Of a DNA stretch of 64,000 nucleotides, positions 48,702-58,977 are shown one piece after another. The notes under the pieces are model-generated. The model saw nothing but the letters and a program-made list of their open reading frames with translations, had not been told where the DNA came from and did not search any database. The stretch comes from Caballeronia sp. SL2Y3 (GTDB lineage Bacteria; Pseudomonadota; Gammaproteobacteria; Burkholderiales; Burkholderiaceae), in assembly GCF_022879575.1 (NCBI RefSeq), contig NZ_CP084260.1, positions 868,001-932,000 of the forward strand. The letters run 5' to 3'. Every line of letters starts with the position of its first letter. Positions within the stretch are counted from its first letter, which is position 1. A program made the position numbers and the translations under genes.

Positions 48702-51221
48702 TCACGCGGGCAGGTGAATTTGCGTCGCGTCCTTGCGGATGAGCGCGGACGCCGTGAGCATCTGCTTGCATTGATGCGCGAGCAGTTTCAGATCCTGAAT
48801 GGCATCGGCGGGCAGACTCTGCGCGCGTTCCGCTGCGGCGACCATGGAATCCAGATCGCGGCGCAGCGTCTTGATCGCATCGGGCGATGCAGCGCCGTCT
48901 TCCTGGGAGACGACCGCCTGCGCTTCCGACAAGTTGTCGCGCACGACGGCGAACGCGCGCTGCACTGGTTCGAATGACTGGCCGTCGGCACCGTTGAGCG
49001 ACTGCAAGAGCGGCGCGGCCGCCGTGATCTGCGACGCGAGCACGTGGCTTTGCACGAGCAGATCGTTGAGTTCGGCGACATACCGTTGCTGTGCCTTCGG
49101 CTCCAGCATCATGCGCTGGAAAGCCTGCGCGAGGTTGGCGAAGGCGACGTGCACGTTCTTGCGCGCGAGCCGATAGCCGTAGTCGTGATCGAGCGCGGAG
49201 GCGACGACCGTGGCGGCGGCCGATGCACCTTTGCTCGCGGTCGCAGCCGTGCTCTCGCCGATGCCCGCCGACGACAGCCGCTCCGCCGTTGCGCTCGCGG
49301 CCTTGATCGCGCTCGCCGCGACGGCTTCGGCTTCTGCCGTCGTGGTGGCTTCCAAAGGCTCGCTGGCGGCTTCGGCGGAGACGGAGACCGGCTGCATCGA
49401 CGAGGCGAACGCGGCGCGCGTCTGACCGTCGGCAAAGACGGCGCTCGGCGCGCTGGTTGCCGCTGCGGTTGCAGTGGCCGCCGCGCGCCCCGCGCCCGCT
49501 GCCGCCTTCGCCTTCCAGCCCCAGCTGGCTTCGAGGTAATTGCGCGTCGCGGCCAGCAGGTCCTTCACGAGCTTGCCCATCAGCCGATATTCCCAGTACG
49601 GGAACAGGTGGCTCGCCGCAATGGCAATCGCGCAGCCGACGACGGTGTCGATGGCCCGCTCGCCGATCAGCCGCAAGCTGCCCGGCGCGAGCAGATGGAA
49701 CATCAGCAACACGTAGCTGGACGTGAACACGACGCTGCCCGCGTAGTTGAAAAGCAGCAGGCTGTAGCTCATCACCATCGACGCGAACATGGCGACGAGC
49801 AGAATGTGCGGGTCCTTCACGAGCAGAATGAGCGCGATGGTGACCGCGCAGCCGATCGCCGTGCCGATGATCCGCTGCGTGTTGCGCTGCTTGGTGAGCG
49901 AATAGCCGGGCTTCAGGATGATGACCGTGGTCATCACGATCCAGTACGCGTTGGTGAGCGGCAAGAGCCTGCCGAGCCAGAAGCCGACGCCCACCGCGAT
50001 GGTCACGCGCAGCGCATGGCGAAAGCTCGGCGACGCCATGGTCAGGTTCGAGAAGATCTGCCTGAACGGCACGCGCCGGCTGGAGATGAATCGCGAGAGC
50101 GCGTGGTCGATCTGCAATTCGGTTTCGGTCGGGCTCGCGTCGTCGCGCGTGCGGCGGCGCATCTTGTCGATGAGACGCGTCGCGCTCCAGAGCCGCCGGA
50201 ACACCGCTGCCGCCGCGGCATACGCTTCCGGATTCTTCTCCGGCAGCGCGTGCTTGCGCATGAGTTCGAGTTCGTATTCGATCGCGCGCAGTTCGGCCTT
50301 CGTGCTGATCTGCTTCGGCGCCGGACGGTTCTGCAGCACCGCGAGCCCGATATCCTGCAAGTCTTCGCCCGCCTTGCGCATCAGGTCGCGATAGAACACG
50401 AGCACGTCCGAGCCCGCGAACGTCTTGCGCACGAGCGGATAGTCCGTGTGCGCGCCGACGAAAAACTCATGCAGATCCACGATGTTGATGAACAGATTGA
50501 ATAGCCGCGCGCGCCGCGCATCCAGCTTGCCGCTTTTCACTTTCGGCAGATTGCGCAGCACGATGTCTCGCGCGCCTTCCTGCTGCTCGACCGCCGCGAT
50601 CTGCTTTTCGATCAGCTTTCTGTAGCACTCGTCGAGATCGGCGTCGTTGTCATAGAACTCGGCGCGCGCCTGAAGGTATTCCGCGCAACTGAAGATGCTT
50701 TGCGCGAGCGCCTGCCGCTCGATCCGATAGACGAGCAGATGCGAGACGAGCGTGGCCCAGTACGTGTACCAGAGCCCGCCCAGCAGAATCCACGACGCGT
50801 TGATGAGCGCCTGCATCGGCGTGAAATGCTCTTCCAGCGTCACGATCATCATGAAGAGCGTGGCGAAGCTGATCTGCGGCCAGCGGTTGCCGTAGACCAC
50901 GATCAGCGAGAGCACGAACGTGAGCGGCACCACGGTCAGCCAGAGCGTGAGCGGATGCGCCGTCGCCATGCCGGTGGCAAGCGCCGAGATGAAGCCGATA
51001 AACGTGCACGCCAGCATCTCGTTGTGCTTGTGCTTGAGCGGGCCTGGCATGTCGACGACGCATGCGCCGAGCGCGCCCGTCGCGATGGTGAAGCCGAGCT
51101 CGCGGTTGTGAAACACCGTGAGCATCAGCACCGCGGGCAGCGAGATGCCGAGCGCGCAGCGCAAGCCGCCAAAGAAGTACTGGCTGTAAATGAACTTCCT
51201 GATTTCGAACGAGTAACGCAT
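48702..51221 (-). CDS. FUSC-family inner-membrane transporter (YccS/AaeB-like)
   Basis: Large inner-membrane protein of 839 aa with two blocks of about six membrane helices (about 20-165 and 415-545), each followed by a cytosolic helical region: the FUSC/YccS arrangement. Relatives include aromatic-acid exporters (AaeB). The second block carries VGVGFWLGRLLPLTNAYWIVMTT and QRIIGTAIGCAV, typical of the family. An Ala/Thr/Ser-rich segment at about 567-675 interrupts the final domain. AGGAAG precedes the ATG at 51221; the frame upstream to 51254 lacks it. Substrate unknown; no adaptor gene is adjacent. Confidence 0.85.
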   Translation of the reverse strand: MRYSFEIRKFIYSQYFFGGLRCALGISLPAVLMLTVFHNRELGFTIATGALGACVVDMPGPLKHKHNEMLACTFIGFISALATGMATAHPLTLWLTVVPLTFVLSLIVVYGNRWPQISFATLFMMIVTLEEHFTPMQALINASWILLGGLWYTYWATLVSHLLVYRIERQALAQSIFSCAEYLQARAEFYDNDADLDECYRKLIEKQIAAVEQQEGARDIVLRNLPKVKSGKLDARRARLFNLFINIVDLHEFFVGAHTDYPLVRKTFAGSDVLVFYRDLMRKAGEDLQDIGLAVLQNRPAPKQISTKAELRAIEYELELMRKHALPEKNPEAYAAAAAVFRRLWSATRLIDKMRRRTRDDASPTETELQIDHALSRFISSRRVPFRQIFSNLTMASPSFRHALRVTIAVGVGFWLGRLLPLTNAYWIVMTTVIILKPGYSLTKQRNTQRIIGTAIGCAVTIALILLVKDPHILLVAMFASMVMSYSLLLFNYAGSVVFTSSYVLLMFHLLAPGSLRLIGERAIDTVVGCAIAIAASHLFPYWEYRLMGKLVKDLLAATRNYLEASWGWKAKAAAGAGRAAATATAAATSAPSAVFADGQTRAAFASSMQPVSVSAEAASEPLEATTTAEAEAVAASAIKAASATAERLSSAGIGESTAATASKGASAAATVVASALDHDYGYRLARKNVHVAFANLAQAFQRMMLEPKAQQRYVAELNDLLVQSHVLASQITAAAPLLQSLNGADGQSFEPVQRAFAVVRDNLSEAQAVVSQEDGAASPDAIKTLRRDLDSMVAAAERAQSLPADAIQDLKLLAHQCKQMLTASALIRKDATQIHLPA

Positions 51222-51405
51222 CGACTTCCTGTGAGGACGCTCGCGGGCGGGCAAGGGCGATGTCGAGTCTAACCCAACTCACCGGGCCTTCGGACCTCGG
51301 CCGAATGGCCGAGTTCTCGGCACGTGCGACCCTTTGTTATGCTGGCGCTTGATTTGACAAAGCTTTGCCTTTCGCGGCTTTCACAGCGCATCCCGACCGC
51401 CTTTC

Positions 51406-54400
51406 ATGCTCGAACTCTTCTACTCGAATCGCCACGAAACGCTTGCTGCCGCGCTCTTCGAAGACCTCGACGCCTTCGCCATGCGCGAGAGCGATCCCTT
51501 CGCGAGCGAGGCCGTGATCGTGCCGAGCGCAGCCGTGCGCCGCCGGCTGGAACTCGACATGGCCGAGCGTTTCGGCATCTGCGCGAACGTGCAGTTCTGC
51601 TATCTCGCGCAGTGGCTGTGGGCGCAGATCGGCCGCGTGCTGCCGGTGCCCGCGCATTCACCGTTCGCGCCGGACCGGCTCGCGTGGCGCTGCTATCGCT
51701 CGTTCGACGAACCCGCGTTCCGAGAGGCGCCGCGCCTGTCGACGTATCTGAACGCCGCCGATGATTGCATGCGCTACGAACTTGCGCGCCGCATCGCGAC
51801 GGTGTTCGATCACTATCTGACTTATCGCCCGGAATGGCTCACGCACTGGCAGGCGGGCGGCTCGATTCTCGCGGGCGGCGGCGCGCAGATCGACGCGCGC
51901 GGGCCGCGTCTTGCCGGCGCGAGCGACATCCAGCGCCAGGACGAAATCTGGCAGGCGGCGCTGTGGCGTGCGTTGCTGGAAGACCTCGCAGCGCCGGATC
52001 GCGAGCACGACCCGACGCCGCCCGCTTACCGCTTTCTTGCCGAAGCGCCGCGCTTCGATCTGGATACCGCGATGCGCGCCGAGTGGCCGCGCCGCATCAG
52101 CGTCTTCGCGCTGCCGACCATGCCGCCGCTGCATATCGCGCTCTTGCGCGAGTTGTCGCGCTGGATCGACGTGCGCATCTACGCGCTCAATCCGTGCCGC
52201 GAGTTCTGGTTCGATATCGTGAGCGAGGCGCGCGTCGAGCAACTGCAACTGAAGGGCGAGGCGGATTTTCAGGAAGTCGGTCATCCGCTGCTGGCGGAGT
52301 GGGGCCGGCAGACGCAAGCGCAACTGCATATGCTCAACGAACTGACGGAGAGCGCCGCGTCGAGCGAGCGCGAACTGTTCGAAGAGAACCCCGCGCCGAC
52401 ATGGCTCGCGCGCGTGCAGAACGGCATCCTCACGCTCGATGAAGACAACGCCTCGCCGCTGCCGGAAGAGATCGTCGATACGGGCGTCGAAGTCCACGTT
52501 TGCCATAGCCTCTCGCGGCAACTGGAAGTGCTGCATGACCGTCTGCTCGACTGGTTCGACTCGATAGAAGGCTTGGAGCCGTCCGACGTGCTCGTCGCGT
52601 TTCCGGATCTCGCGGTGGCGGGCCCGCTGATCGACGGAATTTTCGGCACCGCGCCCGCCGGGGCCAGCAACGAGCGGCGGCGTATTCCGTATCGCATCAC
52701 GGGCTTGCCGCCGTCGCAGGCGAACCCCGTCGCGCGCGCGATGCTCGACTGGCTCGCGCTTGCCGAGCGCGGCGTCGGCGCGCCGGAGTTGATCGAGTGG
52801 CTGCGCGTCGATGCGATCGCCACGCGCTACGGCATCGACGCCCCATCGCTCGAAACGGCGCAGGAATGGCTCGCGCAGGCGGGCGCGCGACGCGGATTGC
52901 GGCCCGACGAGGTCACGAGCGAGCATGTGCCCGCCGCGCGCCACACGTTCGCCGACGCGCTCACGCGGCTCTACCTCGGCTACGCGCTGCCCGGCGGCGG
53001 CGCGCCGGTCGCGGACTGGCTGCCGGTGGAAGGCCCGCAAGGCTCGGAGGCGGAACTGCTCGGGCGTCTCACGCGCTTCATCGACGACATCGACGCCTTC
53101 GCGAAAGAGATCGCAACGCCGCGCACTGCGCGCGCGTGGGGCGATTTGCTGCTCGATGCGCTCGAGCGTTTCTTCGATGCAGGCGTCGCGTTCAACGACA
53201 CCATCGGCGACGTGCGCCACGCCATCGACGCGCTGATCGCCGCCATCGACGAAGGCGCGCGCGACACGCACGTGCCGGCCGCCGTGATCCGCACCGCGCT
53301 CACCGATACGCTCGACGATCCGGCGCGCGGCGGCGTGCCGTGGGGCGGCGTCACGTTTTCGTCGCTCACGAGCTTGCGCGGCTTGCCGTATCGCGTCGTG
53401 TGCCTGCTCGGCATGGACGACGGCATGCTGCCGAGCCTCACGCGCGCCGACGAGTTCGATCTGATGGCGCGCTTCGGGAAGCTCGGCGACCGCCAGCGGC
53501 GCGACGACGAGCGCAATCTCTTTCTCGACCTGATGCTGGCCGCGCGCGACCGGCTGTTGATCGCGTACACGGGGCGCAGCATTCGCGACAACGCCGTGCT
53601 GCCGCCCGCCGCGCTGATCGACGAATTGCTCGACTATCTGGCGCAGGCGGTCGCGGGCAAGCATGCGGCGCCGGAAGCCCTGCGCGAGGCGCGCGCCTTG
53701 TTCGTCCACGAGCATCCGCTTCAGCCGTTCGCGCCCGAGTACTTCGAGCCGGGCGGCCGCCTTTTCACGTACGAGCCCGAGCGGGCGGAACTGGCGCGCG
53801 CGCTCGCCGCAGGCCGCACGCAGAACAGCCCGCCGTTCTTCGATGCGCCGCTGCCGCCGGAAGAAGACGAAGACATCGTTGCGTTCGACGACTTCGTGCG
53901 CTTCTGGCGGCACCCGGCGCGGGCGCTGCTGCGCGATCGCTTGGGCATTGCGCTCGTCGATGCCGATGCGGAGCTCGACATCACCGAGCCGTTCGAACTG
54001 GGCTTCGCGGGCCGCGATGCGCTCGCGGCCCGCGTGCTGCCGTCGCTGCTCGATGCGACGGACGATGCCGCCGCGCGCGCCCGCGAACGCGCCCGCCACG
54101 TCGCGCGCACGAGCCCCGAAATGCCGGGCGGCGCGACGGGCGCGGTCTGGCAGGCGCGCGAGATGCACGCGCTCGCGCATCTGGCGGACCGCATTCGCGT
54201 GTCGGTGGCGGAAGGCGTGACGCGGCTGCCGTTCGTGCTGGATATCGCGCCGCGCTGGCCCGATACCGCCGGCGTGCCGCTCTTCGAGAAGTACGACGAC
54301 GCGCTCATCGACGAGCGGCCGTTCACGCTCGCCGGCACGCTCAATCGCCTGACGCCGCAAGGGCAGGTGATCTACCGCTACGATCAGCCGCGCGCCCGCG

Positions 54401-54798
54401 ATTATCTGTCGGCGTGGCTCGCGCATCTGGCCTATTGCGCGGCGCTGCCGGACGGTCCGCGCCGCACCATCTGGCATGGGCGCGGCGCGCAGTCGGCGGA
54501 TTTCGAACTCGCGCCCGTCGCCGATCCGCTCGCGCATCTCGGCACGCTCGCGGCGCTGTATCGCGCGGGACGGCGCATGCCGCTGCGTTTCTATCCGAAG
54601 AGCGCATGGCTCAAGCTGACCGAAGGCGATGTCAAAGCGCAGGCCGCGTGGGAGTCCGATCGCACGCGCGCCGAGTCCGACGATCCGGCGTATCGCATCG
54701 CGTTTCGCGGTGAATCATTAAAGCTCGACGAACGCTTCGCCGCGCTGGCGCGCGTCGTGTTCGAACCGCTTCGAGAGCATCTGCGGAGCGGCGCATGA
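51406..54798 (+). CDS. recC: Exodeoxyribonuclease V subunit gamma (RecC)
   Basis: Subunit of RecBCD that splits the duplex and reads Chi. The 1130-aa protein has the degenerate helicase fold of RecC: MLELFYSNRHETLAAALFEDL at the start, VPSAAVRRRLELDMAERFGICANVQF, EVHVCHSLSRQLEVLHDRLLDWF, FSSLTSLRGLPYRVVCLLGMDDG and PLPPEEDEDIVAFDDFVRFWRHPARALLRDRLGI, all matching conserved RecC blocks. Length is normal. Its last codon overlaps the recB start (ATGA), so the pair is coupled. Confidence 0.95.
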   Translation: MLELFYSNRHETLAAALFEDLDAFAMRESDPFASEAVIVPSAAVRRRLELDMAERFGICANVQFCYLAQWLWAQIGRVLPVPAHSPFAPDRLAWRCYRSFDEPAFREAPRLSTYLNAADDCMRYELARRIATVFDHYLTYRPEWLTHWQAGGSILAGGGAQIDARGPRLAGASDIQRQDEIWQAALWRALLEDLAAPDREHDPTPPAYRFLAEAPRFDLDTAMRAEWPRRISVFALPTMPPLHIALLRELSRWIDVRIYALNPCREFWFDIVSEARVEQLQLKGEADFQEVGHPLLAEWGRQTQAQLHMLNELTESAASSERELFEENPAPTWLARVQNGILTLDEDNASPLPEEIVDTGVEVHVCHSLSRQLEVLHDRLLDWFDSIEGLEPSDVLVAFPDLAVAGPLIDGIFGTAPAGASNERRRIPYRITGLPPSQANPVARAMLDWLALAERGVGAPELIEWLRVDAIATRYGIDAPSLETAQEWLAQAGARRGLRPDEVTSEHVPAARHTFADALTRLYLGYALPGGGAPVADWLPVEGPQGSEAELLGRLTRFIDDIDAFAKEIATPRTARAWGDLLLDALERFFDAGVAFNDTIGDVRHAIDALIAAIDEGARDTHVPAAVIRTALTDTLDDPARGGVPWGGVTFSSLTSLRGLPYRVVCLLGMDDGMLPSLTRADEFDLMARFGKLGDRQRRDDERNLFLDLMLAARDRLLIAYTGRSIRDNAVLPPAALIDELLDYLAQAVAGKHAAPEALREARALFVHEHPLQPFAPEYFEPGGRLFTYEPERAELARALAAGRTQNSPPFFDAPLPPEEDEDIVAFDDFVRFWRHPARALLRDRLGIALVDADAELDITEPFELGFAGRDALAARVLPSLLDATDDAAARARERARHVARTSPEMPGGATGAVWQAREMHALAHLADRIRVSVAEGVTRLPFVLDIAPRWPDTAGVPLFEKYDDALIDERPFTLAGTLNRLTPQGQVIYRYDQPRARDYLSAWLAHLAYCAALPDGPRRTIWHGRGAQSADFELAPVADPLAHLGTLAALYRAGRRMPLRFYPKSAWLKLTEGDVKAQAAWESDRTRAESDDPAYRIAFRGESLKLDERFAALARVVFEPLREHLRSGA

Positions 54799-57700
54799 CC
54801 ACCATGACTGACGTTGTGAATCACGAAACCGTGCAGGAACTCGACGTCTTCGCGTGCCCGCTCGATGGCGTCAACCAGATTGAGGCGTCCGCCGGAACGG
54901 GTAAGACCTGGAACATCTGCGCGCTGTACGTGCGCCTGCTGCTGGAGAAGCAGTTGAGCGTCGAGCGCATTCTCGTCGTCACCTTCACGAAGGCCGCGAC
55001 CGCGGAGCTGCACGAGCGCATCCGCACGCGGCTCGCGGGTGTCGCGCATGCGATCGAAAACGGCGACGCGGCGGGCGATCCGTTCATCGAGCGGCTCTTC
55101 GAAACCACGCTCGAACAGATGGACCCGGACGAGGCGCTGCAACGCATCCGCATCGCGCTGCATAGCTTCGATCAGGCCGCGATCCACACGATCCACGGGT
55201 TCTGCCAGCGCGCGCTGCAGGAAGCGCCGTTCGCCGCTGCGATGCCGTTCGCGTTCGACATGGAAGCCGACGACAGCACGCTGCGCTTCGAACTCGCCGC
55301 CGATTTCTGGCGCGAGCGCGTCGAGCCGGCGGCGGCGCGCGTGCCTTCGTTTGCATCGTGGCTGGTCGCGAAAGGCGCTGGCCCGGCATCGCTCGATGCG
55401 CAGCTCGCGCGCCGCCTGAAGAAACCGCTCGCGACGCTGCGCTGGGGTAGTTTCGCCGAAGTACAAGCCGCAGAAGCCGCCGACGCCAAAGCGCTTTTCG
55501 ATGAAGCCTGCGCGCTATGGCACGCCGAGCGCGACGCGATCGCGGAGCTGCTCTTCGACGCCGAGGCCATGCTGAAGCAGACCTCGCACAAGCGGTCGAT
55601 GATCGAAGCGGCCATCGACGCGTGGGCCGAGTATTTCGCCGATGCCGACTGTCACGCGCCGCCGCCGAAAGACGCGCTGAAGATCACCGCGTCGGCGCTC
55701 GCGAAGGGCACGAAGGTCAAGCACACGCCGCCCGCGCATCCGTTTTTCGAGCACGCGGAGACGCTTGCCGCGGCGGCCGCTGCTGCGGAAGCGTCGCAGC
55801 GCGCGCTGTGGCTCGATATCGTGCGGGAGTGGCTCGACTACGCGCCGGCCGAGTTGTCGGCGAGAAAGCGCGCGCGCCGCGTCGTCTCGTTCGACGACCT
55901 GCTCTCGAACCTGCATCACGCGCTCGTCAAACATGCGTGGCTTGCCGAGGCGCTGCGCGAGCGTTATCCGGCGGCGCTCATCGACGAGTTTCAGGACACG
56001 GACCCGCTGCAATACGCCATCTTCAATCGCGTGTTCGCGCCGCACGGGCCGCTTTTTCTCGTCGGCGATCCGAAGCAGGCCATCTACAGCTTTCGCGCCG
56101 CCGATCTGCACACGTATCTCGCGGCGCGCGAGGGCGCGAGCGCGCGCTACACGCTCGCGGTGAACCAGCGGTCGACTGCGCGCATCATCGAGGCGTGCAA
56201 TCGCGTGTTCGGCGCGAATCCGTCGGCGTTCATCCTCGAAGGGCTCGACTATCAGCCGGTGCGCGCCGGCACGCGCTCGCGTGGGCCGTTCGTCGATGCA
56301 ACGCCCGCCGCCGCGTATTCCGACCTCGCTGATTTTTGCGTGTGGATGCTGCCGCACGGCGATTCGGCGCTCTCGAAGGGCAACGCGCAGCGCGATGCGG
56401 CCGAAGCCTGCGCCGCCGAAATTGCGCGGCTCTTGCGCGGCGCGCAACGCGGCGAAGTGCGCATCGGCGACGAGCCGCTTCGCGCGGGGGATATTGCGGT
56501 GCTCGTGCAGACGCACCGGCAGGGCAGCATGGTGAAGCGCGTGCTCGCGGCGTGGGGCGTCGGCAGCGTGGAACTGGCGCAGGCGTCGGTGTTCGGCTCG
56601 CTCGACGCCGAGCAGATCGAGCGCGTGCTCGCCGCCATCGACACGCCGGGCGATTTGCGGCGGCTGCGCGCCGCGCTCGCGACCGACTGGTTCGGGCTCG
56701 ATGCTGGCGCGCTTTGGCGTCTGGAACATGCGGTGTCCGCAGCGGATTCGAACGACGGACCGAACGACTCCACGAGCTGGGTCGAGCGTTTTTCGCGCTA
56801 CCGCACCATTTGGCACGAGCGCGGCTTCGCGGTGATGTGGCGCACGCTGACGCGCGAACTGTCGATCGCCGCGCGCCTCGTCACGCGGCCGGACGGCGAG
56901 CGCAGGCTCACGAACATCACCCATCTCGCGGAACTGTTGCAGGCGCGTTCGGCCGAGCAGCCCGGCATCGCGCCGACGCTGCGCTGGCTCGCCGCGCAGC
57001 GCGCGCAGCAAGGCGGCGGCGAGGACGCGCAGTTGCGGCTGGAATCGGACCGCAATCTCGTGCAGATTGTGACGATTCACAAGTCGAAAGGGCTGGAGTA
57101 CGCGGTCGTGTTCTGCCCGTTCCTCAACGACGGCGCATCGCGCGACGCGCCGAAGTCCGGCTTGCCCGACGCCAGCGAGTATCACGACGAAGCGGGCGAG
57201 GCGGTGCTGCACTACGGCATCGACGAGGACGAATCGAAGGAGGTGAGCGCCGCCATCGCCCGCGAGCAGGCGGCGGAACGCGCGCGCCTCGTCTACGTGG
57301 CGCTGACGCGGGCGGTGTATCGCTGCTACGTCGTCGCGGGCGTGTATATGTCGAATGTCTCGAACAAGTCGACGAAGGAGTCGCGGCGAAGCGTGCTCAA
57401 CTGGCTCGTCGCGGGCGCGGGGCAGGACTTCGACGCGTTCTGCGAAGAGCCGCCCGACGAAGCGGGCATCGTCGCGGCGTGGCACGCGCTGGAAGCACAA
57501 GCGGATGGCGCGATCGGCGTGGCGCCGTTGCCGGTGATCGGCGCGCGGGAGCCGCTCGCCGCCGAGGCCGCGGGGCCGCACGCGATGACCGCGCGCACCA
57601 ATCAGCGCCTGTTGCGCGATCGCTGGCGCATGGCGAGCTTCAGTTCGCTGATCGCGGCGGGCGCCCGCGACGAGGCGAATCAGCCGCAGCCGGTCGACGC

Positions 57701-58526
57701 GCGGCCCGATCACGACGAACTGGCGGACCTCGATGTGCCGGTTCTACAGCAAGCCGCCCCGCGCGACGAGACGGCGCTCGCCGACGACGACATCCTCGCG
57801 TTTCCGCGCGGCGCGGCGGCGGGGGAATGTCTGCATCGCATGTACGAACTGGCGGACTTCACGCAGCCCGCGACCTGGCCCGATGCGATCGACCGTGCGC
57901 TGCGCGAGCATCCGACGCCCGCGCCCGAGCCGCTCGCCCGGCGTCTTCGGCCGATGATGCAGCGCCTGCTCGCCGATACGCTTTCGACCGAGATCGCGCC
58001 GGGTCTTCGGCTGTCGCGGATTCCGCCCGCGCGTCGCATGAACGAACTGGAGTTTCTGTTTCCCGCGCCGTCGCTGGACTTCGCGGCGCTGCGGCGGATT
58101 CTCGCCGCGCACGGCTATCCCGACGTCGCGCTGGAAGCGGGCGCGTTGCGGGGCTTTATCAAGGGGTTCATCGACATGATCGTGGAGCACGACGGGCGCT
58201 ACTGGATCATCGACTGGAAGTCGAATTATCTCGGCGAGCGCGCCGCGGATTACAGCGCCGCGCCGCTCGCCGAAGCGATGGCGCATCACGCGTACCACCT
58301 TCAGGCGCTCGTGTATGTGGTGGCGCTGCACCGGTATCTGCGCGCGCGGCTCGCTGCGTACGACTATGAGACGCACGTCGGCGGCTATCTGTATTTGTTC
58401 GTGCGTGGCGTGCGGCCCGATTGGCGCGACGGCGACAGCGGCGCGCCGAGCGGCGTGCATCGCGGACGGCCGCCGCTCGCGCTCGTCGAGGCGCTCGACC
58501 GGCTGATGTTTGGAGGCGTGGCATGA
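54795..58526 (+). CDS. recB: Exodeoxyribonuclease V subunit beta (RecB)
   Basis: 3'-5' helicase and nuclease subunit of RecBCD. The 1243-aa protein has Walker A IEASAGTGKTWNICALY (about 29-45), LVVTFTKAATAELHERIR, the DEFQDTDPLQYAIF motif (Walker B), VTIHKSKGLEYAVVFCP, and VYVALTRA. The C-terminal nuclease domain shows HRMYEL, YWIIDWKSNYLG (catalytic Asp and Lys) and HHAYHLQALVY. Its ATG at 54795 overlaps recC. The last residues ALDRLMFGGVA and the stop are the unit repeated several times downstream. Confidence 0.96.
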   Translation: MTTMTDVVNHETVQELDVFACPLDGVNQIEASAGTGKTWNICALYVRLLLEKQLSVERILVVTFTKAATAELHERIRTRLAGVAHAIENGDAAGDPFIERLFETTLEQMDPDEALQRIRIALHSFDQAAIHTIHGFCQRALQEAPFAAAMPFAFDMEADDSTLRFELAADFWRERVEPAAARVPSFASWLVAKGAGPASLDAQLARRLKKPLATLRWGSFAEVQAAEAADAKALFDEACALWHAERDAIAELLFDAEAMLKQTSHKRSMIEAAIDAWAEYFADADCHAPPPKDALKITASALAKGTKVKHTPPAHPFFEHAETLAAAAAAAEASQRALWLDIVREWLDYAPAELSARKRARRVVSFDDLLSNLHHALVKHAWLAEALRERYPAALIDEFQDTDPLQYAIFNRVFAPHGPLFLVGDPKQAIYSFRAADLHTYLAAREGASARYTLAVNQRSTARIIEACNRVFGANPSAFILEGLDYQPVRAGTRSRGPFVDATPAAAYSDLADFCVWMLPHGDSALSKGNAQRDAAEACAAEIARLLRGAQRGEVRIGDEPLRAGDIAVLVQTHRQGSMVKRVLAAWGVGSVELAQASVFGSLDAEQIERVLAAIDTPGDLRRLRAALATDWFGLDAGALWRLEHAVSAADSNDGPNDSTSWVERFSRYRTIWHERGFAVMWRTLTRELSIAARLVTRPDGERRLTNITHLAELLQARSAEQPGIAPTLRWLAAQRAQQGGGEDAQLRLESDRNLVQIVTIHKSKGLEYAVVFCPFLNDGASRDAPKSGLPDASEYHDEAGEAVLHYGIDEDESKEVSAAIAREQAAERARLVYVALTRAVYRCYVVAGVYMSNVSNKSTKESRRSVLNWLVAGAGQDFDAFCEEPPDEAGIVAAWHALEAQADGAIGVAPLPVIGAREPLAAEAAGPHAMTARTNQRLLRDRWRMASFSSLIAAGARDEANQPQPVDARPDHDELADLDVPVLQQAAPRDETALADDDILAFPRGAAAGECLHRMYELADFTQPATWPDAIDRALREHPTPAPEPLARRLRPMMQRLLADTLSTEIAPGLRLSRIPPARRMNELEFLFPAPSLDFAALRRILAAHGYPDVALEAGALRGFIKGFIDMIVEHDGRYWIIDWKSNYLGERAADYSAAPLAEAMAHHAYHLQALVYVVALHRYLRARLAAYDYETHVGGYLYLFVRGVRPDWRDGDSGAPSGVHRGRPPLALVEALDRLMFGGVA

Positions 58527-58977
58527 GCAAGGTCCAGTTGTACGCGCTGGCGTCGCGCTTCGCGGATGAAGGCGGCGCGCTCGACGGGCTCATTTGCGGA
58601 GGTGTGGCATGAGCACGATTCGGTTGAACGCGCCGACATCGCGCTTTGCCGACGAAAGCGCCGCTCTCCGGCGGCTGATGTGCGGAGGCGTGGCATGAGC
58701 ACGATGGACCGGAACGCGCCGACATCGCGCTCCGCGGTTAAAAGCGCCGCGCTCGACCGGCCGATGTGCGGAGGCGTGGCATGGGCACGATGAAACCGGA
58801 ACGCGCGGACATCGCGCTTCTCGGACGAAGGCGCTGCGCTCGACCGGCTGATGTGCGGAGGCACGGCATGAGCACGATGGACGTCAATGCGCCGGTATGG
58901 CGTATAGCGGAGAAAAGCGCGGAGAAAAGCGCGGCGTTCGCCAAGGCGCTGGACCGGCCGATGTGCGGAGGCGTGAC
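58505..58977 (+). repeat. Tandem copies of the recB-recD gene junction
   Basis: Five units lead into recD. Their ATG codons are at 58523, 58609, 58695, 58781 and 58868, and recD follows at 58978. Unit lengths are 86, 86, 86, 87 and 110 bp. Each unit starts like RecD (MSTMDLNAPASRFADES) and ends like RecB (ALDRLMCGGVA) with GGAGG a few bases before the next ATG. Small ORFs therefore chain without a gap: 58523-58612 (29 aa), 58609-58698 (29 aa), 58695-58793 (32 aa), 58781-58996 (71 aa), then recD. The first two end in ATGA overlaps. Unit 4 also holds a short internal duplication. Whether the peptides are made is unknown. Confidence 0.93.

Noticed and set aside
58505..58977. The 86-bp array as a CRISPR-like array
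   Set aside because: Units are contiguous with no spacers, and each matches the ends of recB and recD; no cas genes are present.
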